NCBI GenBank assembly: GCA_964530165.1
Contig: CAZGYE010000022.1
Coordinates: forward strand, 1-34,497
From: CAZGYE01 sp964530165
GTDB taxonomy: Bacteria; Planctomycetota; Planctomycetia; Planctomycetales; Planctomycetaceae
DNA: 34,497 nucleotides
Direction: 5' to 3'
A model generated the notes under the pieces. The model was not told where the DNA came from, made no database searches, and was given only the letters and a program-made list of their open reading frames with translations. The position numbers and the translations under genes were made by a program. Positions within the stretch are counted from its first letter, which is position 1; every line of letters begins with the position of its first letter. Shown one piece after another: positions 14,757 to 24,050 of the stretch.

Positions 14757-15706
14757 TGCGTGAATGGTCGAGAATGAACGTGACCGTAACCGGCGGCGCC
14801 GGTTTCTTGGGGCGCGTGGTGTGCGAGAAGCTCCGGCAACGTGGGTGCCGCGATGTCCGGGTTCCCCGCAGCAGTGCGTACGACCTGACGCGTGAAGAAG
14901 ACGTTTGCCGCATGTACGACGATTTTCAACCCGACGTCGTCATCCACCTGGCGGCCGAGGTGGGCGGGATTGGCGCCAACCGCGAGCACCCCGGTCGCTT
15001 CTTTTTTTCCAACATGGCGATGGGCCTGCATCTGATCGAGCAAGCGCGGCTGCGAGGGATTCGCAAGTTCGTCGAAATTGGAACCGTTTGCGCGTATCCC
15101 AAATTCGCCCATGTTCCGTTTCGCGAAGAGAACTTGTGGGACGGCTATCCCGAAGAAACCAACGCCCCGTACGGAGTGGCGAAAAAGACTCTGTTCGTGA
15201 TGCTCGACGCCTACAAGCGCGAATACGGCCTGAACAGCGTAGTGGTCGTCCCGGTCAACCTGTATGGACCCGGGGACAATTTTGATCTGCGGACGTCACA
15301 CGTGATCCCCGCGCTGATCCGCAAGTGCGTCGAAGCCCAGCAAGCCGAGGCGGAATGTGTGACCTGTTGGGGAACCGGCTCTTGCTCACGGGAGTTCCTC
15401 TATGTGGACGATGCCGCGGAAGGTATTGTTCTCGCTGCCGAAAAGCTCCAAGACCCGACACCCGTGAACCTAGGCACGGGCCATGAAATCACAATAAAGG
15501 ACCTCGCAAAACGGATTGCTTCGCTGACCGGCTTCCGCGGCCGCATCGAGTGGGACGCCTCGCAGCCGGATGGTCAGCCCCGGCGGCGCTTGGACGTCTC
15601 CCGCGCCGCACAACTCCTTGAGTGGCGCGCCGAGGTCGATCTGGAAGAAGGGCTGAAACAAACCATTTCCTGGTATCAACAGCAGCGAGAACGCCGCGCA
15701 ACATGA
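14756..15706 (+). CDS. fcl: GDP-L-fucose synthase (NAD(P)-dependent epimerase/reductase)
   Basis: This 316-residue extended short-chain dehydrogenase is expected to turn GDP-4-keto-6-deoxy-D-mannose into GDP-L-fucose. The nucleotide-binding GGAGFLG is at about residues 13-19, VIHLAAEVGGIGANREHPG follows, then the active-site GTVCAYP and YGVAKK (Tyr and Lys of the YxxxK pair). The length is normal for the family. ATG 14756 overlaps the previous stop as TAATG; ATG 14774 (starting MNVTVTGG) is an equally good start by homology. It converges with the polysaccharide operon that contains gmd, its pathway partner. The two stops are only 9 bases apart, so neither side has room for a long terminator. 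Confidence 0.88.
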   Translation: MREWSRMNVTVTGGAGFLGRVVCEKLRQRGCRDVRVPRSSAYDLTREEDVCRMYDDFQPDVVIHLAAEVGGIGANREHPGRFFFSNMAMGLHLIEQARLRGIRKFVEIGTVCAYPKFAHVPFREENLWDGYPEETNAPYGVAKKTLFVMLDAYKREYGLNSVVVVPVNLYGPGDNFDLRTSHVIPALIRKCVEAQQAEAECVTCWGTGSCSREFLYVDDAAEGIVLAAEKLQDPTPVNLGTGHEITIKDLAKRIASLTGFRGRIEWDASQPDGQPRRRLDVSRAAQLLEWRAEVDLEEGLKQTISWYQQQRERRAT

Positions 15707-15715
15707 GAAACCACG

Positions 15716-16678
15716 TCAAGCCGCGTTTTTCACCGGCCCCACAGAATCCAGAAGCGGTTCGCCGGCCTTTTTTTTGACCGTGGCAATGCGGCCGGCGGGA
15801 TCGAAGCCCCATTGTCGAAGCCAGCGCAGGTAAGACAGAAGGTGGACCCACGCGTCGCTCGACAAGAAGCGCTTGCTGGCGCGCCGTTCGAGATGGTAGC
15901 AATAAGTTCCTCCACAAAACATCACGCGCCATCCTGCCAATGCCATTCTCAGGCAGATGTCGACATCTTCGAAATACTTTTGGAAGCCGCTGTCGAGGAA
16001 TCCAACTTCTTCACAAGCCCAGCGGCGCATGAGCAGAAAGCAACCGGACAGCCATTCGCATTCGAAGGTGGAGTAGGGATTTCGTTCCCTGTAAAGGTAC
16101 GTGTCAATTGTGCCCGGCATCAGCTTTGCCAGCCCGAGTCGTCTTGCAGCGATTGTCCGCAGCGACTGAAATCTCCGAGGTGGATAAGCATAACTATGAT
16201 CCGCGTGGTACAAGCGACATCCGGCAATGCCGCAGCCGGGATTTCTCTCCATGAAATCGATCATTTTCGCAATGCATTGTTCTTGCGGGTCGAAGTACAT
16301 ATCCGTGTTCAAGAGCAGGACGTATGGCGCGGTGGAGCTGCGGAGCACTCGGTTCAAGTTTTCCGCATAACTGAGCCGCTGGTTGTTGCGGACTGTTTTC
16401 GTCGACTCGAAATAAGTGCTCCAAGCCTCGGTGCCTCGCTCGGAGGCATTGTCGATGAGAATGAGCCGCGTCATCAGATCCCCGGTGGAAAGCGACAGCG
16501 ACCACAATAGCCGCGCCATGAGATCGTCCTCATCCGTGTAGACGACGCCGATTTCGAGATCGCAAGTGTCAGCACGAAGGCGGTTGTCTTTCACACCCAG
16601 CGTTTGCTGGAGTACACTTTCGTTTTCACGCATGCGTTCGGCCTCCGTGCCAACACGTGATGATCTGATAGGGCGCAT
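15716..16678 (-). CDS. Family 2 glycosyltransferase, rhamnosyltransferase (WbbL)-like
   Basis: This 320-residue cytosolic or membrane-associated enzyme is predicted to add one sugar to the growing polysaccharide. GT-A features are RLILIDNAS, the Asn-containing SYAENLNRVL, YVLLLNTDMYF as the metal-binding segment, GSGF-like WLSGCFLLMRR and FEDVDICLRMALAGW, the usual acceptor-site ED. The order matches the COG1216 group. ATG 16678 overlaps the preceding stop as TAATG; ATG 16633 in frame is an alternative. It is the last gene of the operon. The N-terminal 40 residues are rich in Arg and may not be part of the fold. Confidence 0.85.
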   Translation of the reverse strand: MRPIRSSRVGTEAERMRENESVLQQTLGVKDNRLRADTCDLEIGVVYTDEDDLMARLLWSLSLSTGDLMTRLILIDNASERGTEAWSTYFESTKTVRNNQRLSYAENLNRVLRSSTAPYVLLLNTDMYFDPQEQCIAKMIDFMERNPGCGIAGCRLYHADHSYAYPPRRFQSLRTIAARRLGLAKLMPGTIDTYLYRERNPYSTFECEWLSGCFLLMRRWACEEVGFLDSGFQKYFEDVDICLRMALAGWRVMFCGGTYCYHLERRASKRFLSSDAWVHLLSYLRWLRQWGFDPAGRIATVKKKAGEPLLDSVGPVKNAA

Positions 16679-17571
16679 TAACGATAACGGCTGACGACGC
16701 CGAGTCGTCCCTGCAACGCAAAGTAGACGAGCATCTTGCCGTACAGAATTGGATTGCTGGGGATTGCCAAGAACGTCAAGGGGTCCAACGATTTTCCGTT
16801 CTGCAGCTTCCCAATCTGCTGTTGCAGAGAAAGGTTGTGACGTTGTTTTGAGTTCAGCCGATGTCCGAAGCGGTTTCGCATCAATGTTGCGATTCTCTCG
16901 CGAACCTCGCCGAGCTCCGAAAAACGCGCGCTCATGTTTGCGCCGTGGATATTGATTACGGCGACGGCGGAGCCCCGGTCGATTTCCATCTTTTCGAAAA
17001 TTCTTGGGTTGCAGAACCAGAAGTGCCAATCTTCGAGACATTTCAAGTGCTCGTCGAACGGGCCGTCGATGCAGGTCCGTCGCACAATGAGCGAACAAAC
17101 CGGATACGGGTTGGCAGCCGTGAACCGGTCGAGAAAATTGGCAGGCCTGGTGAGCCGCGGCCGAAAGCGGGCAACAACTCGATCGTTCTTGACGACAACG
17201 ACGGGGACGGCAACGACGGTTGCTTCATTGCATTCCTTGATGATGTCAACAGGATCGCGTGTCAACTGGTCGTCTGCGTCCAAGAAATAGATCCACTCAC
17301 CCCTAGCCGCCCGGAGCGCCGTGTTTCTTGCCCCCGACAAGCCCCGATTGGGTTGATCGATGATCCGCCAATCGAAGCCGCAGATCCGACGTTGCGATTG
17401 CTCGACGAGGCTGCGGGTTTCGTCCGTGGAGCCATCGTTGACAACAATGACCTCAACGCCAGGCCGATGTCCCTGGGTGATGCGGTCCAGCGACTCCAAC
17501 GTTGGGTCGATTGTCCGCTCGGCGTTGTAGGCGGGGATAATGACACTCAGAATTGTCGGCGTCTGAGACAT
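16678..17571 (-). CDS. Family 2 glycosyltransferase
   Basis: This 297-residue protein has the classic GT-A N-terminus: LSVIIPAYNAERTI near residue 8-21, VIVVNDGSTDETRSLV, QPNRGLSGARNTALRAARG and YFLDADDQ with the DxD metal site. LEDWHFWF follows around two-thirds of the way. ATG 17571 is placed just before the first beta strand; the ribosome site is weak, and gmd ends 40 bases upstream. It overlaps the next gene by one base (TAATG). Donor and acceptor are unknown. Confidence 0.87.
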   Translation of the reverse strand: MSQTPTILSVIIPAYNAERTIDPTLESLDRITQGHRPGVEVIVVNDGSTDETRSLVEQSQRRICGFDWRIIDQPNRGLSGARNTALRAARGEWIYFLDADDQLTRDPVDIIKECNEATVVAVPVVVVKNDRVVARFRPRLTRPANFLDRFTAANPYPVCSLIVRRTCIDGPFDEHLKCLEDWHFWFCNPRIFEKMEIDRGSAVAVINIHGANMSARFSELGEVRERIATLMRNRFGHRLNSKQRHNLSLQQQIGKLQNGKSLDPLTFLAIPSNPILYGKMLVYFALQGRLGVVSRYR

Positions 17572-17611
17572 ATCTTGTCGGTCGATCACAATTGCGACTC
17601 CCGAAATGGAC

Positions 17612-18676
17612 TCACGCTGCCGCTGGCAGCCTCGGAACCTCGTTGGCATACCCGGCGTCGCGCAGCACACGTTCTCGATCGGCCAATTCCATGTCGGCGT
17701 CGACCATCGCCTGGACCAACTCCTCGAAACCGACTTTCGGCTTCCAGCCGAGTTTCGTGCGGGCTTTCGTCGCGTCGCCGAGCAACAGGTCCACTTCGGC
17801 AGGCCTCAAGTATCTGGGGTCGCTCTTCACGAAGTCGCGGTAATCCAAGCCGGCGTACGCAAACGCCAGTTCCAGGAATTCTCGCACGGAGTGCGTTTCT
17901 CCGGTTGCGACGACGTAATCACCGGAGTCGTCCTGCTGAAGCATCAACCACATCGCCTCGACGTAATCGCCGGCAAACCCCCAATCGCGTTTGGCATCGA
18001 GGTTGCCCATGTACAGCTTGTCCTGCAAACCACGTTTGATCCGACCGACCGCGCGTGTGATCTTGCGCGTGACAAAGGTCTCGCCGCGTCGCGGGGATTC
18101 GTGATTGAACAAGATGCCGTTGCTGGCATGCAGACCGTAAGCCTCACGGTAGTTGACCGTACTCCAATAAGCAAAAACCTTTGAGACGGCGTAGGGGCTG
18201 CGGGGGTGAAATGGCGTCGTTTCCCTTTGCGGCGCCTCTCGGACCTTGCCGAACATCTCACTGCTCGAAGCCTGATAAAAGCGTACGCGGCGGCGAGTGT
18301 ACTCTTCGAACTCGCGGACCGCTTCGAGCAGCCGCAAAGTCCCCAGCGCGTCGATGTCGGCCGTTTCGATCGGTAAGTCGAAACTGACCCGCACGTGCGA
18401 CTGAGCACCGAGGTTGTAGACCTCGTCCGGCTGGACTTCGTCGAGGATGCGCCGCAGGCTGTTCGCATCTGTGAGATCGGCGTAGTGCAGCCGCAGCCGT
18501 ACGTTGGGATCGTGGGGATCCTGGTAGAGATGGTCGATGCGGCCAGTGTTGATCGTCGAACTTCTGCGGACCAACCCGTGCACTTCGTACCGTTTGTCGA
18601 GCAAGAACTCGGCCAGATAACTACCGTCCTGACCGGTGATTCCGGTGATCAGAGCTTTCTTTGTCACCACGGTCAT
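17612..18676 (-). CDS. gmd: GDP-mannose 4,6-dehydratase
   Basis: This 354-residue enzyme converts GDP-D-mannose to GDP-4-keto-6-deoxy-D-mannose. The Rossmann motif GITGQDGSYLAEFLL is at about residues 11-25, VHGLVRRSS follows, then YNLGAQSHV, the active-site YQASSSEMFG, and YAVSKVFAYW with the catalytic Tyr and Lys. RDWGFAGDYVEAMWLMLQ is also diagnostic. The length is normal. ATG 18676 overlaps the end of the preceding glycosyltransferase as ATGA. With the convergent synthase at 14756 it completes GDP-L-fucose synthesis; alone it could also feed GDP-rhamnose or GDP-6-deoxytalose. Confidence 0.95.
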   Translation of the reverse strand: MTVVTKKALITGITGQDGSYLAEFLLDKRYEVHGLVRRSSTINTGRIDHLYQDPHDPNVRLRLHYADLTDANSLRRILDEVQPDEVYNLGAQSHVRVSFDLPIETADIDALGTLRLLEAVREFEEYTRRRVRFYQASSSEMFGKVREAPQRETTPFHPRSPYAVSKVFAYWSTVNYREAYGLHASNGILFNHESPRRGETFVTRKITRAVGRIKRGLQDKLYMGNLDAKRDWGFAGDYVEAMWLMLQQDDSGDYVVATGETHSVREFLELAFAYAGLDYRDFVKSDPRYLRPAEVDLLLGDATKARTKLGWKPKVGFEELVQAMVDADMELADRERVLRDAGYANEVPRLPAAA

Positions 18677-19662
18677 TTGCTTTCCAATCCACCAAGGTTT
18701 CCGTGCGCGCGGAGACGATGCCACCACGCAGACAGTCGGACGGGCCCATGGCTGAAGGGGCCCAGCATCGCCGCAGCAGTCAGCGCCCACGAGACAACAG
18801 AGCACGGCCTTTGGCGGCGCAGTTGTTTCGCGTGCTTTCGAGCCGTGGTAAAGTTTGCCGCCAGAATCGCGTTTCCGATCCAACTGCAGTACGGGTCCAG
18901 GCGAGTCATCGGTCTCTGCACAATCCTTTGTGAGAGCCGCCGCGGAAACACAAGTCCGCGGCGCTCGTACGCTTCCCGAACAGCACGCTCACACGCCAGG
19001 GCCTGTTGGACGTGGCGAGTCGTGCACAAGCTGCCGGGATGAACGCGGTAATTTAGCAGCACATCGGGAATGTTGGCAAGACGACCTGACTCACCGAGCC
19101 GCAGCCAGAGGTCGACGTCTTCCGCATATTGTACGTGTGGACGATAACCGCCCACCTGAAGGACGTCGGCCCGTCGCAGCATGGCCGTGGGATGTGCCAG
19201 TCCGCCCCTGCCCTGTAACAGCTCGGCCTCGATCTGCTCGTGGGACATGCTCCACTGCTGACGGCAAATCGGGTCGCCGTCCGCATCGATGAGCAAAATG
19301 GCCGAACCAACGCCCACACAGTCTGCATGCTTTCGCAGATAGCTTATCTGGCGTTCAAACCGGTCGGGCAAGGAGACGTCATCCGCATCCATGCGGGCCA
19401 CGTATTCGCCTCGCGATGCCTGCAGAGCGTCGTTCAGCGCGCCCACAATACCGGTGTTCGGCCGGCTGATGAGGCGAATGCGACTGTCCCTCGCCGCAGA
19501 ACGCCGAAGTATCTCCAGTGACGTGTCTGTCGATCCGTCGTCAAGAATGATGAATTCGAAGTCGGAGAACGTCTGGACGAGGATACTGTCGAGCGCCTCG
19601 GCAAGGTACCGCTCGGCGTTGTAGACCGGCATGACGACACTGATGGTCGGCGCGTCGAGCAT
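18673..19662 (-). CDS. Family 2 glycosyltransferase
   Basis: This 329-residue GT-A protein has ISVVMPVYNAERYLAEALDS near residue 7-26, FIILDDGSTD, NTGIVGALNDALQASRG, VARMDADDVSLP (DxD site) and YAEDVDLWLRLGESG. The C-terminus is basic with a hydrophobic stretch near 300 that may touch the membrane. It starts directly after the stop of the CgeB-type gene with no spacer, and its own stop overlaps the gmd start as ATGA. The sugar it transfers is unknown. Confidence 0.88.
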   Translation of the reverse strand: MLDAPTISVVMPVYNAERYLAEALDSILVQTFSDFEFIILDDGSTDTSLEILRRSAARDSRIRLISRPNTGIVGALNDALQASRGEYVARMDADDVSLPDRFERQISYLRKHADCVGVGSAILLIDADGDPICRQQWSMSHEQIEAELLQGRGGLAHPTAMLRRADVLQVGGYRPHVQYAEDVDLWLRLGESGRLANIPDVLLNYRVHPGSLCTTRHVQQALACERAVREAYERRGLVFPRRLSQRIVQRPMTRLDPYCSWIGNAILAANFTTARKHAKQLRRQRPCSVVSWALTAAAMLGPFSHGPVRLSAWWHRLRAHGNLGGLESK

Positions 19663-20832
19663 CTAATACACCTCCAACACGTGTCCTGGGCTCGAACTCT
19701 GATCCGCGGAATCGCTCCGCCGCCACTGCTCTTCCAGTCCCATGCACCGAAAGATGTCGTGAAACCGCGCCGTGTAAGTGTGCTCGCGCAAGGTTCGCCG
19801 GTATCCGGCCTCGGCAATCGCGGCACGCTCATCCTCGTTCCGCAGATAGTAGTCCACCTTACAAATCAGGTCATCCACGCCGTTGAAGCAGACGACCTCT
19901 TTGCCGTCGACGTAGTAGGCGTCCAAATTCTCCGCGAACTCGGTCAGCAGGAAACCGCCGCAACCCGGAACCTCGAACGTGCGTCCCTTGATCTGCTTCG
20001 GGTGAACGTCGCCGTCGATCTGCGCGGGAACGACCAATGACGACCGGGCGCCTCCCACGATTGCTTGCGCAGCCCTCTGGGCGATTCGGACAGGTCGCCA
20101 ATTGTGTGCCCGCTTCGGCAGCAAGCGCTTGCCGAGGCGCGTCAAACGGTCCAGGCCATCGCGATCGACGATTGACGAATCGGCCGGATTGAAGTTGATT
20201 CGGCTTTGGTTGAACACCTCGATCATCTGCGCCTGCGAGAGCCGTCCCGCCGGCCACCCGTGCCCCCACGTGTGAACCGCATGACCTGCGGAGCGGACCG
20301 CGTCGATCTTCGCGCGTCGATCGCCGTATGGCTGTCCGACGAACGTGGTGTCGTACTTCAGCGGCAAATTGAGCTTATGATACGAGAAATGGTTACACGC
20401 CCACTGGCTCTTGATCACCGTGTGGTAGCCGATCTGTTCGTATTTCGGCAGTGCGCTGTGGGCGGTCGTTACCACCCAGTCGAAACACGGCGCCCACCGG
20501 CTGGAAAAATCCTCAAATCGCCAGTGGTCGTCGCAGAACCAGTTGACGGTGGTGGTGATGCCGGAATCGGAAATCCGCCGAATCGTCGCACGATCGAGTT
20601 CGTCGCCAAAGAGCACCGTAAACATCACGTCCGGCTTTTCGGACTTGGCAACCTCAAGTAGCTGACGGTTCATTGCGTCGCGACCGTGCTGTTTGAGCAG
20701 GCTCATGAAGTCGAAGTAAATGAGATCGTGTCCCATGCCCATAAGGCTTCCGGCGAAATTGCAGTGCTCGAAGCTGTCGCCGCGCTGCGGATCGCCGTAG
20801 TCGTATTTCATCGCCACGTAGAGGATGCGCAT
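19663..20832 (-). CDS. CgeB-type glycosyltransferase (GT-B)
   Basis: This 389-residue protein starts with MRILYVAMKYDYGDPQRG, the first Rossmann strand of a GT-B enzyme. It contains TTVNWFCDDHWRF and ends with QIKGRTFEVPGCGGFLLTEF and a short YYVDGKEVVCF segment, the layout of the CgeB/YkvP-like glycosyltransferases. Typical members act in spore-coat or surface-glycan building. ATG 20832 lies 15 bases after the preceding stop. It abuts the following gene with no spacer, so the two are cotranscribed. Confidence 0.82.
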   Translation of the reverse strand: MRILYVAMKYDYGDPQRGDSFEHCNFAGSLMGMGHDLIYFDFMSLLKQHGRDAMNRQLLEVAKSEKPDVMFTVLFGDELDRATIRRISDSGITTTVNWFCDDHWRFEDFSSRWAPCFDWVVTTAHSALPKYEQIGYHTVIKSQWACNHFSYHKLNLPLKYDTTFVGQPYGDRRAKIDAVRSAGHAVHTWGHGWPAGRLSQAQMIEVFNQSRINFNPADSSIVDRDGLDRLTRLGKRLLPKRAHNWRPVRIAQRAAQAIVGGARSSLVVPAQIDGDVHPKQIKGRTFEVPGCGGFLLTEFAENLDAYYVDGKEVVCFNGVDDLICKVDYYLRNEDERAAIAEAGYRRTLREHTYTARFHDIFRCMGLEEQWRRSDSADQSSSPGHVLEVY

Positions 20833-20847
20833 GATAACGTGTGCCTT

Positions 20848-22032
20848 TCATGCCGAGTTTGCGAGAGCTGCGCGGGCCCCGACAACGTTTTCATAAAGCG
20901 TCTCGTACTCTTTCGCGATCTTCTCCCACGTGAATCGCTGTTTCCACGCTTGGTGACCGGCTGTCGCCATCGTCCGTCGTCGTTGCGGGTCAAGAACCAA
21001 CTGCTCGATTTCTCGCGCCAGTTGTCGAGGATCCGCTTCGACGAATCCGTCGGCACGCATGCGCGTGGGGACCACAATGCCGCCGCCCCGTTGGGCGATT
21101 TCGGCGGAATTGCCGCAGACTGTCGCCACAAATGGAGTTCCTGAAGCCATCGCTTCATAGAGCACAATCGGCGAACACTCGACGTTTGAAGGGAATACGA
21201 ATAGGTCGGCAGCGTGGAAAGCCGCCACCACGTCGCGACGCGGAGGATTCGCCAGCAGCACGCGCTTTCGCCCGAACGAGACCGCGCGCGTGACGGCCGC
21301 CCGCAGCCGACAGCTCCACCGGCAGCCGATGCGTCCGAAACGGTTTCCAATGATCACAAGCACGGACCGACCGATTCGGGCTTGTCGAAATGCTTCGATC
21401 GTCGTGGCATGGCCTTTGAGTCGTGTGTGACTTCCAACACTCAGCAGCAGCGGTACGTCGTCGGGGATTGCATACCGTCGACGAAAGGTTGCATCCACGT
21501 CGGCAAACTCCGCCGCAGAGGCGCCGTTGGGAATGACTGTGAAGTCCGTCAGGCCGTGCCGCCGCGCGAATTGTACGTCCTGATAGGTTCCAGAATGAAA
21601 GACGAGCCGATCGTATCTCCGCAGAAACTTGGGAAGGCCCTGGAAATAGCCAGAATAGCTGGCTCGATGCAGGCCGGAAAAACCGCACGGGGCCAACACC
21701 TTGGCGCAGGGGATGCGGTCGAGAATCGGGAAGGCGAGATCGGTCGCCCATTGCTGAGCGCCATAGTTCATCATGACGTCGAAGTCGCCGGACAACAGGA
21801 ACTCTTTGTATCGTTTTGCTTCGCCTCGAATTCCGCAGACCTGGTTCCCGGAAATCGAGAATGGCTCGATTCGCACACCGTTAACCGACGACGCCGTTCG
21901 ATTCGGCAGCTTTGCGGTCGCCACGGTCACCCGATGCCCACGCCGGACCAACCGCTCTGAGATCTGTTTGAGGACCTCCTGCGAGCCTCCAATGCTGGGA
22001 TGATAGTAGGCGAACGTGTGTAGGATTTTCAT
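20848..22032 (-). CDS. Family 4 glycosyltransferase (GT-B)
   Basis: This 394-residue GT-B enzyme has the N-terminal glycine-rich acceptor loop HPSIGGSQEVLKQISERL at about residues 11-28. The C-terminal donor domain contains LLLSVGSHTRLKGH and FVFPSNVECSPIVLYEAMASGTPFV, whose E-x7-E pair binds the nucleotide sugar. The length is normal for GT4. ATG 22032 is 4 bases past the preceding stop. It is a retaining enzyme by family; linkage and donor are unknown. Confidence 0.9.
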   Translation of the reverse strand: MKILHTFAYYHPSIGGSQEVLKQISERLVRRGHRVTVATAKLPNRTASSVNGVRIEPFSISGNQVCGIRGEAKRYKEFLLSGDFDVMMNYGAQQWATDLAFPILDRIPCAKVLAPCGFSGLHRASYSGYFQGLPKFLRRYDRLVFHSGTYQDVQFARRHGLTDFTVIPNGASAAEFADVDATFRRRYAIPDDVPLLLSVGSHTRLKGHATTIEAFRQARIGRSVLVIIGNRFGRIGCRWSCRLRAAVTRAVSFGRKRVLLANPPRRDVVAAFHAADLFVFPSNVECSPIVLYEAMASGTPFVATVCGNSAEIAQRGGGIVVPTRMRADGFVEADPRQLAREIEQLVLDPQRRRTMATAGHQAWKQRFTWEKIAKEYETLYENVVGARAALANSA

Positions 22033-22036
22033 GCGC

Positions 22037-22909
22037 TCAGTTGACCCCCATCAGACGCAACAAGCACGCGCCGGCTTTACCCAACCGGCTTTCCACCAGC
22101 AATGCACGAACGAGCCGTTCGTCACACTCCAGCGACATTCGGTCCACAACCCTCTCCAGCTCAGGCGTCCAGACTTCAGAGTCCCGCGCAAATCGACGGA
22201 GCCGTTGTGCGATCAGCGCGACGCCCTTCCAATGGTCTGTGCGGGATCGCTGACCGCGAATGCTTGTCTCGGGAGCGTCACGGTAGACGAGCAGCGGCGC
22301 GTGTAGATAACGGACCTCACTAATTGCAGCGACGCGCAGCCAGAGGTCCCAGTCTTCGAGCGCCCGTAACTGGGGGTCCTCGCAAAACCCGCCTGCGACG
22401 TTCATCAACGACCGCCTGATCACAGCGGACGAGTTGATCACGAAATTGTTCGCAAGCAACTCATGCAAGACAGGGCTGGACGGGTCTGCCGGTCGGTCCA
22501 CAAACATGAGCCCTCGTTCTGCTTCGCCGTCTCCCAGGACCCGATACGCGTTCGAACAAACCAATCCGATGCTCGGCTCGTTCTCCAATACTGAAAGCTG
22601 CTGGTGCAGCTTGGCCGGCAGCCATCGGTCGTCGGAATCCAGAAACGCGACATACTGGCCGCGCGCAGCCTGGAGGCCGTGATTGCGAGCGACCGCCGGA
22701 AGACCCGAGTGGTCCATTTGGAGATGCCGAACGCTGTCCGAGAACCGCTGCTGATAACCGGCGATCAGAGCGGGCGTCTCATCGGTTGAACCGTCGTCAC
22801 AGACGAGTATTTCCACGTCCTTTCGACCGCACGCGAGGACCGAGTCGATCGCCCTTTCGAGCAATCGCGCACGATTATACGTTGCAGTGATGACGCTGAC
22901 TTTCACCAT
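22037..22909 (-). CDS. Family 2 glycosyltransferase
   Basis: This 290-residue GT-A protein shows VSVITATYNRARLLERAIDS near the start, ILVCDDGSTDETP, GLPAVARNHGLQAARG, FLDSDDRWLP (DxD site) and LEDWDLWLRVAAI. The start is uncertain: ATG 22909 lies directly behind GTGAGGG, and the adjoining GTG at 22906 has more usual spacing. Either way it overlaps the end of the preceding gene by about 35 bases, so the two are translationally coupled. The C-terminal third has no recognised domain. Confidence 0.88.
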   Translation of the reverse strand: MVKVSVITATYNRARLLERAIDSVLACGRKDVEILVCDDGSTDETPALIAGYQQRFSDSVRHLQMDHSGLPAVARNHGLQAARGQYVAFLDSDDRWLPAKLHQQLSVLENEPSIGLVCSNAYRVLGDGEAERGLMFVDRPADPSSPVLHELLANNFVINSSAVIRRSLMNVAGGFCEDPQLRALEDWDLWLRVAAISEVRYLHAPLLVYRDAPETSIRGQRSRTDHWKGVALIAQRLRRFARDSEVWTPELERVVDRMSLECDERLVRALLVESRLGKAGACLLRLMGVN

Positions 22910-23948
22910 CCCTCACGATCTCTTCTTCGACGCCCCCCGCGTGCGAGCGATCTGCAAACGCAATCGCACAGAAACATTTCGCCGAAACTTCATCGGTCAT
23001 GTTCTCCAGCACCCATCGACGTGGAGCAAACGTCGAAATCGTTGATGAGGCCTGCCTCAACGCACTTTGAAAGTCGTCGCGTCCCCGAAAGAACAAGCCG
23101 GTCGGATCGCCCAGATAGGGAGCGCTCGATGCGGCGATCTTTTGCCCGCTGCAAAGGGCATAACCACGACTCCAGACGAGCGTGGGGACGTCCATGGCCC
23201 AGGCTTCCGCGAGCGCGATCCCCTGACTTTCGCTCTCGCTAAAAAAAACTGCCAAGCGGGAGCGCCGCAACTGCCGCCGGTATTGCTCGGGGCCGTACCG
23301 GCCGTAGGCCAATTCGACGACACGATGACCGCTGTTGCGAAGCGAGGCGACACACTCGTCGATCAGCTCCGCCGGCCCCGACTTCCGGTACACCAGCGTA
23401 TCGGGGCGATGTCTGGCCGGTCTGTCTGGTTTCCAGAACCCAACGTCCACGCCGGCCGGCCAGACCGCCAGCCGATCGGTCAATTCCGGGCAGTCAGCGC
23501 CGTAACAACGAAAGGTCCAGTCTCCGGGAACCAGACAGACGTCGATCAGCGGGGAGGTCATCAGCGATCGCTCATCAGAGGGCATCACGACCAGATTGGG
23601 ACCGGCGAGCAAGCGACGGATCTGTCCCGTGCGTTTCCACTGAAGGGCCTCTGCCAGTGCATCCAAACTGCTCAGCACGGCGACGATGTGTCCCACATCC
23701 CGTTTGTGGCGAGGGTTAGAATTGAACCGCACCCCCAAGCTGATGAGGCCTTCGATCAGACTGCGGGTGACCGCCGGAGGACCGCCGTATTGTGAACGAT
23801 GCCAATCGGGATTGTCCAAACCGCACGCCGCCAGAACGGCCCGCTTCGCCGATCGACGCGTTCGCAGCATCCATTGTCTCACCCGCGGCAGCGCGCCGGG
23901 CGTGACCGGCTGCGTTAAGATCGTGATAGTCTCTGCCTCAGCGGCCAT
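22875..23948 (-). CDS. Glycosyltransferase, GT4-like C-terminal domain
   Basis: This 357-residue protein has an unusual N-terminus. The first 65 residues are basic and mention of a GGPPAVTRSLIEGL segment recalls the acceptor loop of GT-B enzymes. VAVLSSLDAL and LVVMPSDERSLM mark further strands. The C-terminal half has LAVFFSESESQGIALAEAWAMDVPTLVWSRG-type sequence, with the acidic pair and small-residue pattern of GT4 donor sites. ATG 23948 follows AGGA. It sits just downstream of a 102-base spacer, the largest gap inside the operon, where base composition changes. A GT-B glycosyltransferase is likely; the donor is unknown. Confidence 0.75.
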   Translation of the reverse strand: MAAEAETITILTQPVTPGALPRVRQWMLRTRRSAKRAVLAACGLDNPDWHRSQYGGPPAVTRSLIEGLISLGVRFNSNPRHKRDVGHIVAVLSSLDALAEALQWKRTGQIRRLLAGPNLVVMPSDERSLMTSPLIDVCLVPGDWTFRCYGADCPELTDRLAVWPAGVDVGFWKPDRPARHRPDTLVYRKSGPAELIDECVASLRNSGHRVVELAYGRYGPEQYRRQLRRSRLAVFFSESESQGIALAEAWAMDVPTLVWSRGYALCSGQKIAASSAPYLGDPTGLFFRGRDDFQSALRQASSTISTFAPRRWVLENMTDEVSAKCFCAIAFADRSHAGGVEEEIVRDGESQRHHCNV

Positions 23949-24050
23949 CGGACATCCTGTTCATTAGCGTGTCGCTGAAAATCCATACTGGCGAATACCC
24001 AGCGTAGTATTCCTCTCAATTCAATCTCAAGTACAGCGACCTGCGCTCGA

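Noticed and set aside
16861..18039. Plus-strand frame of 392 codons
   Set aside because: It is antisense to a GT2 gene and gmd; the translated sequence has no domain character.
23949..24050. Possible terminator hairpin inside the polysaccharide operon (CTGG...CCAG near 23,985-24,010)
   Set aside because: The stem is short, with no U-run; genes on both sides are on the same strand and functionally linked.
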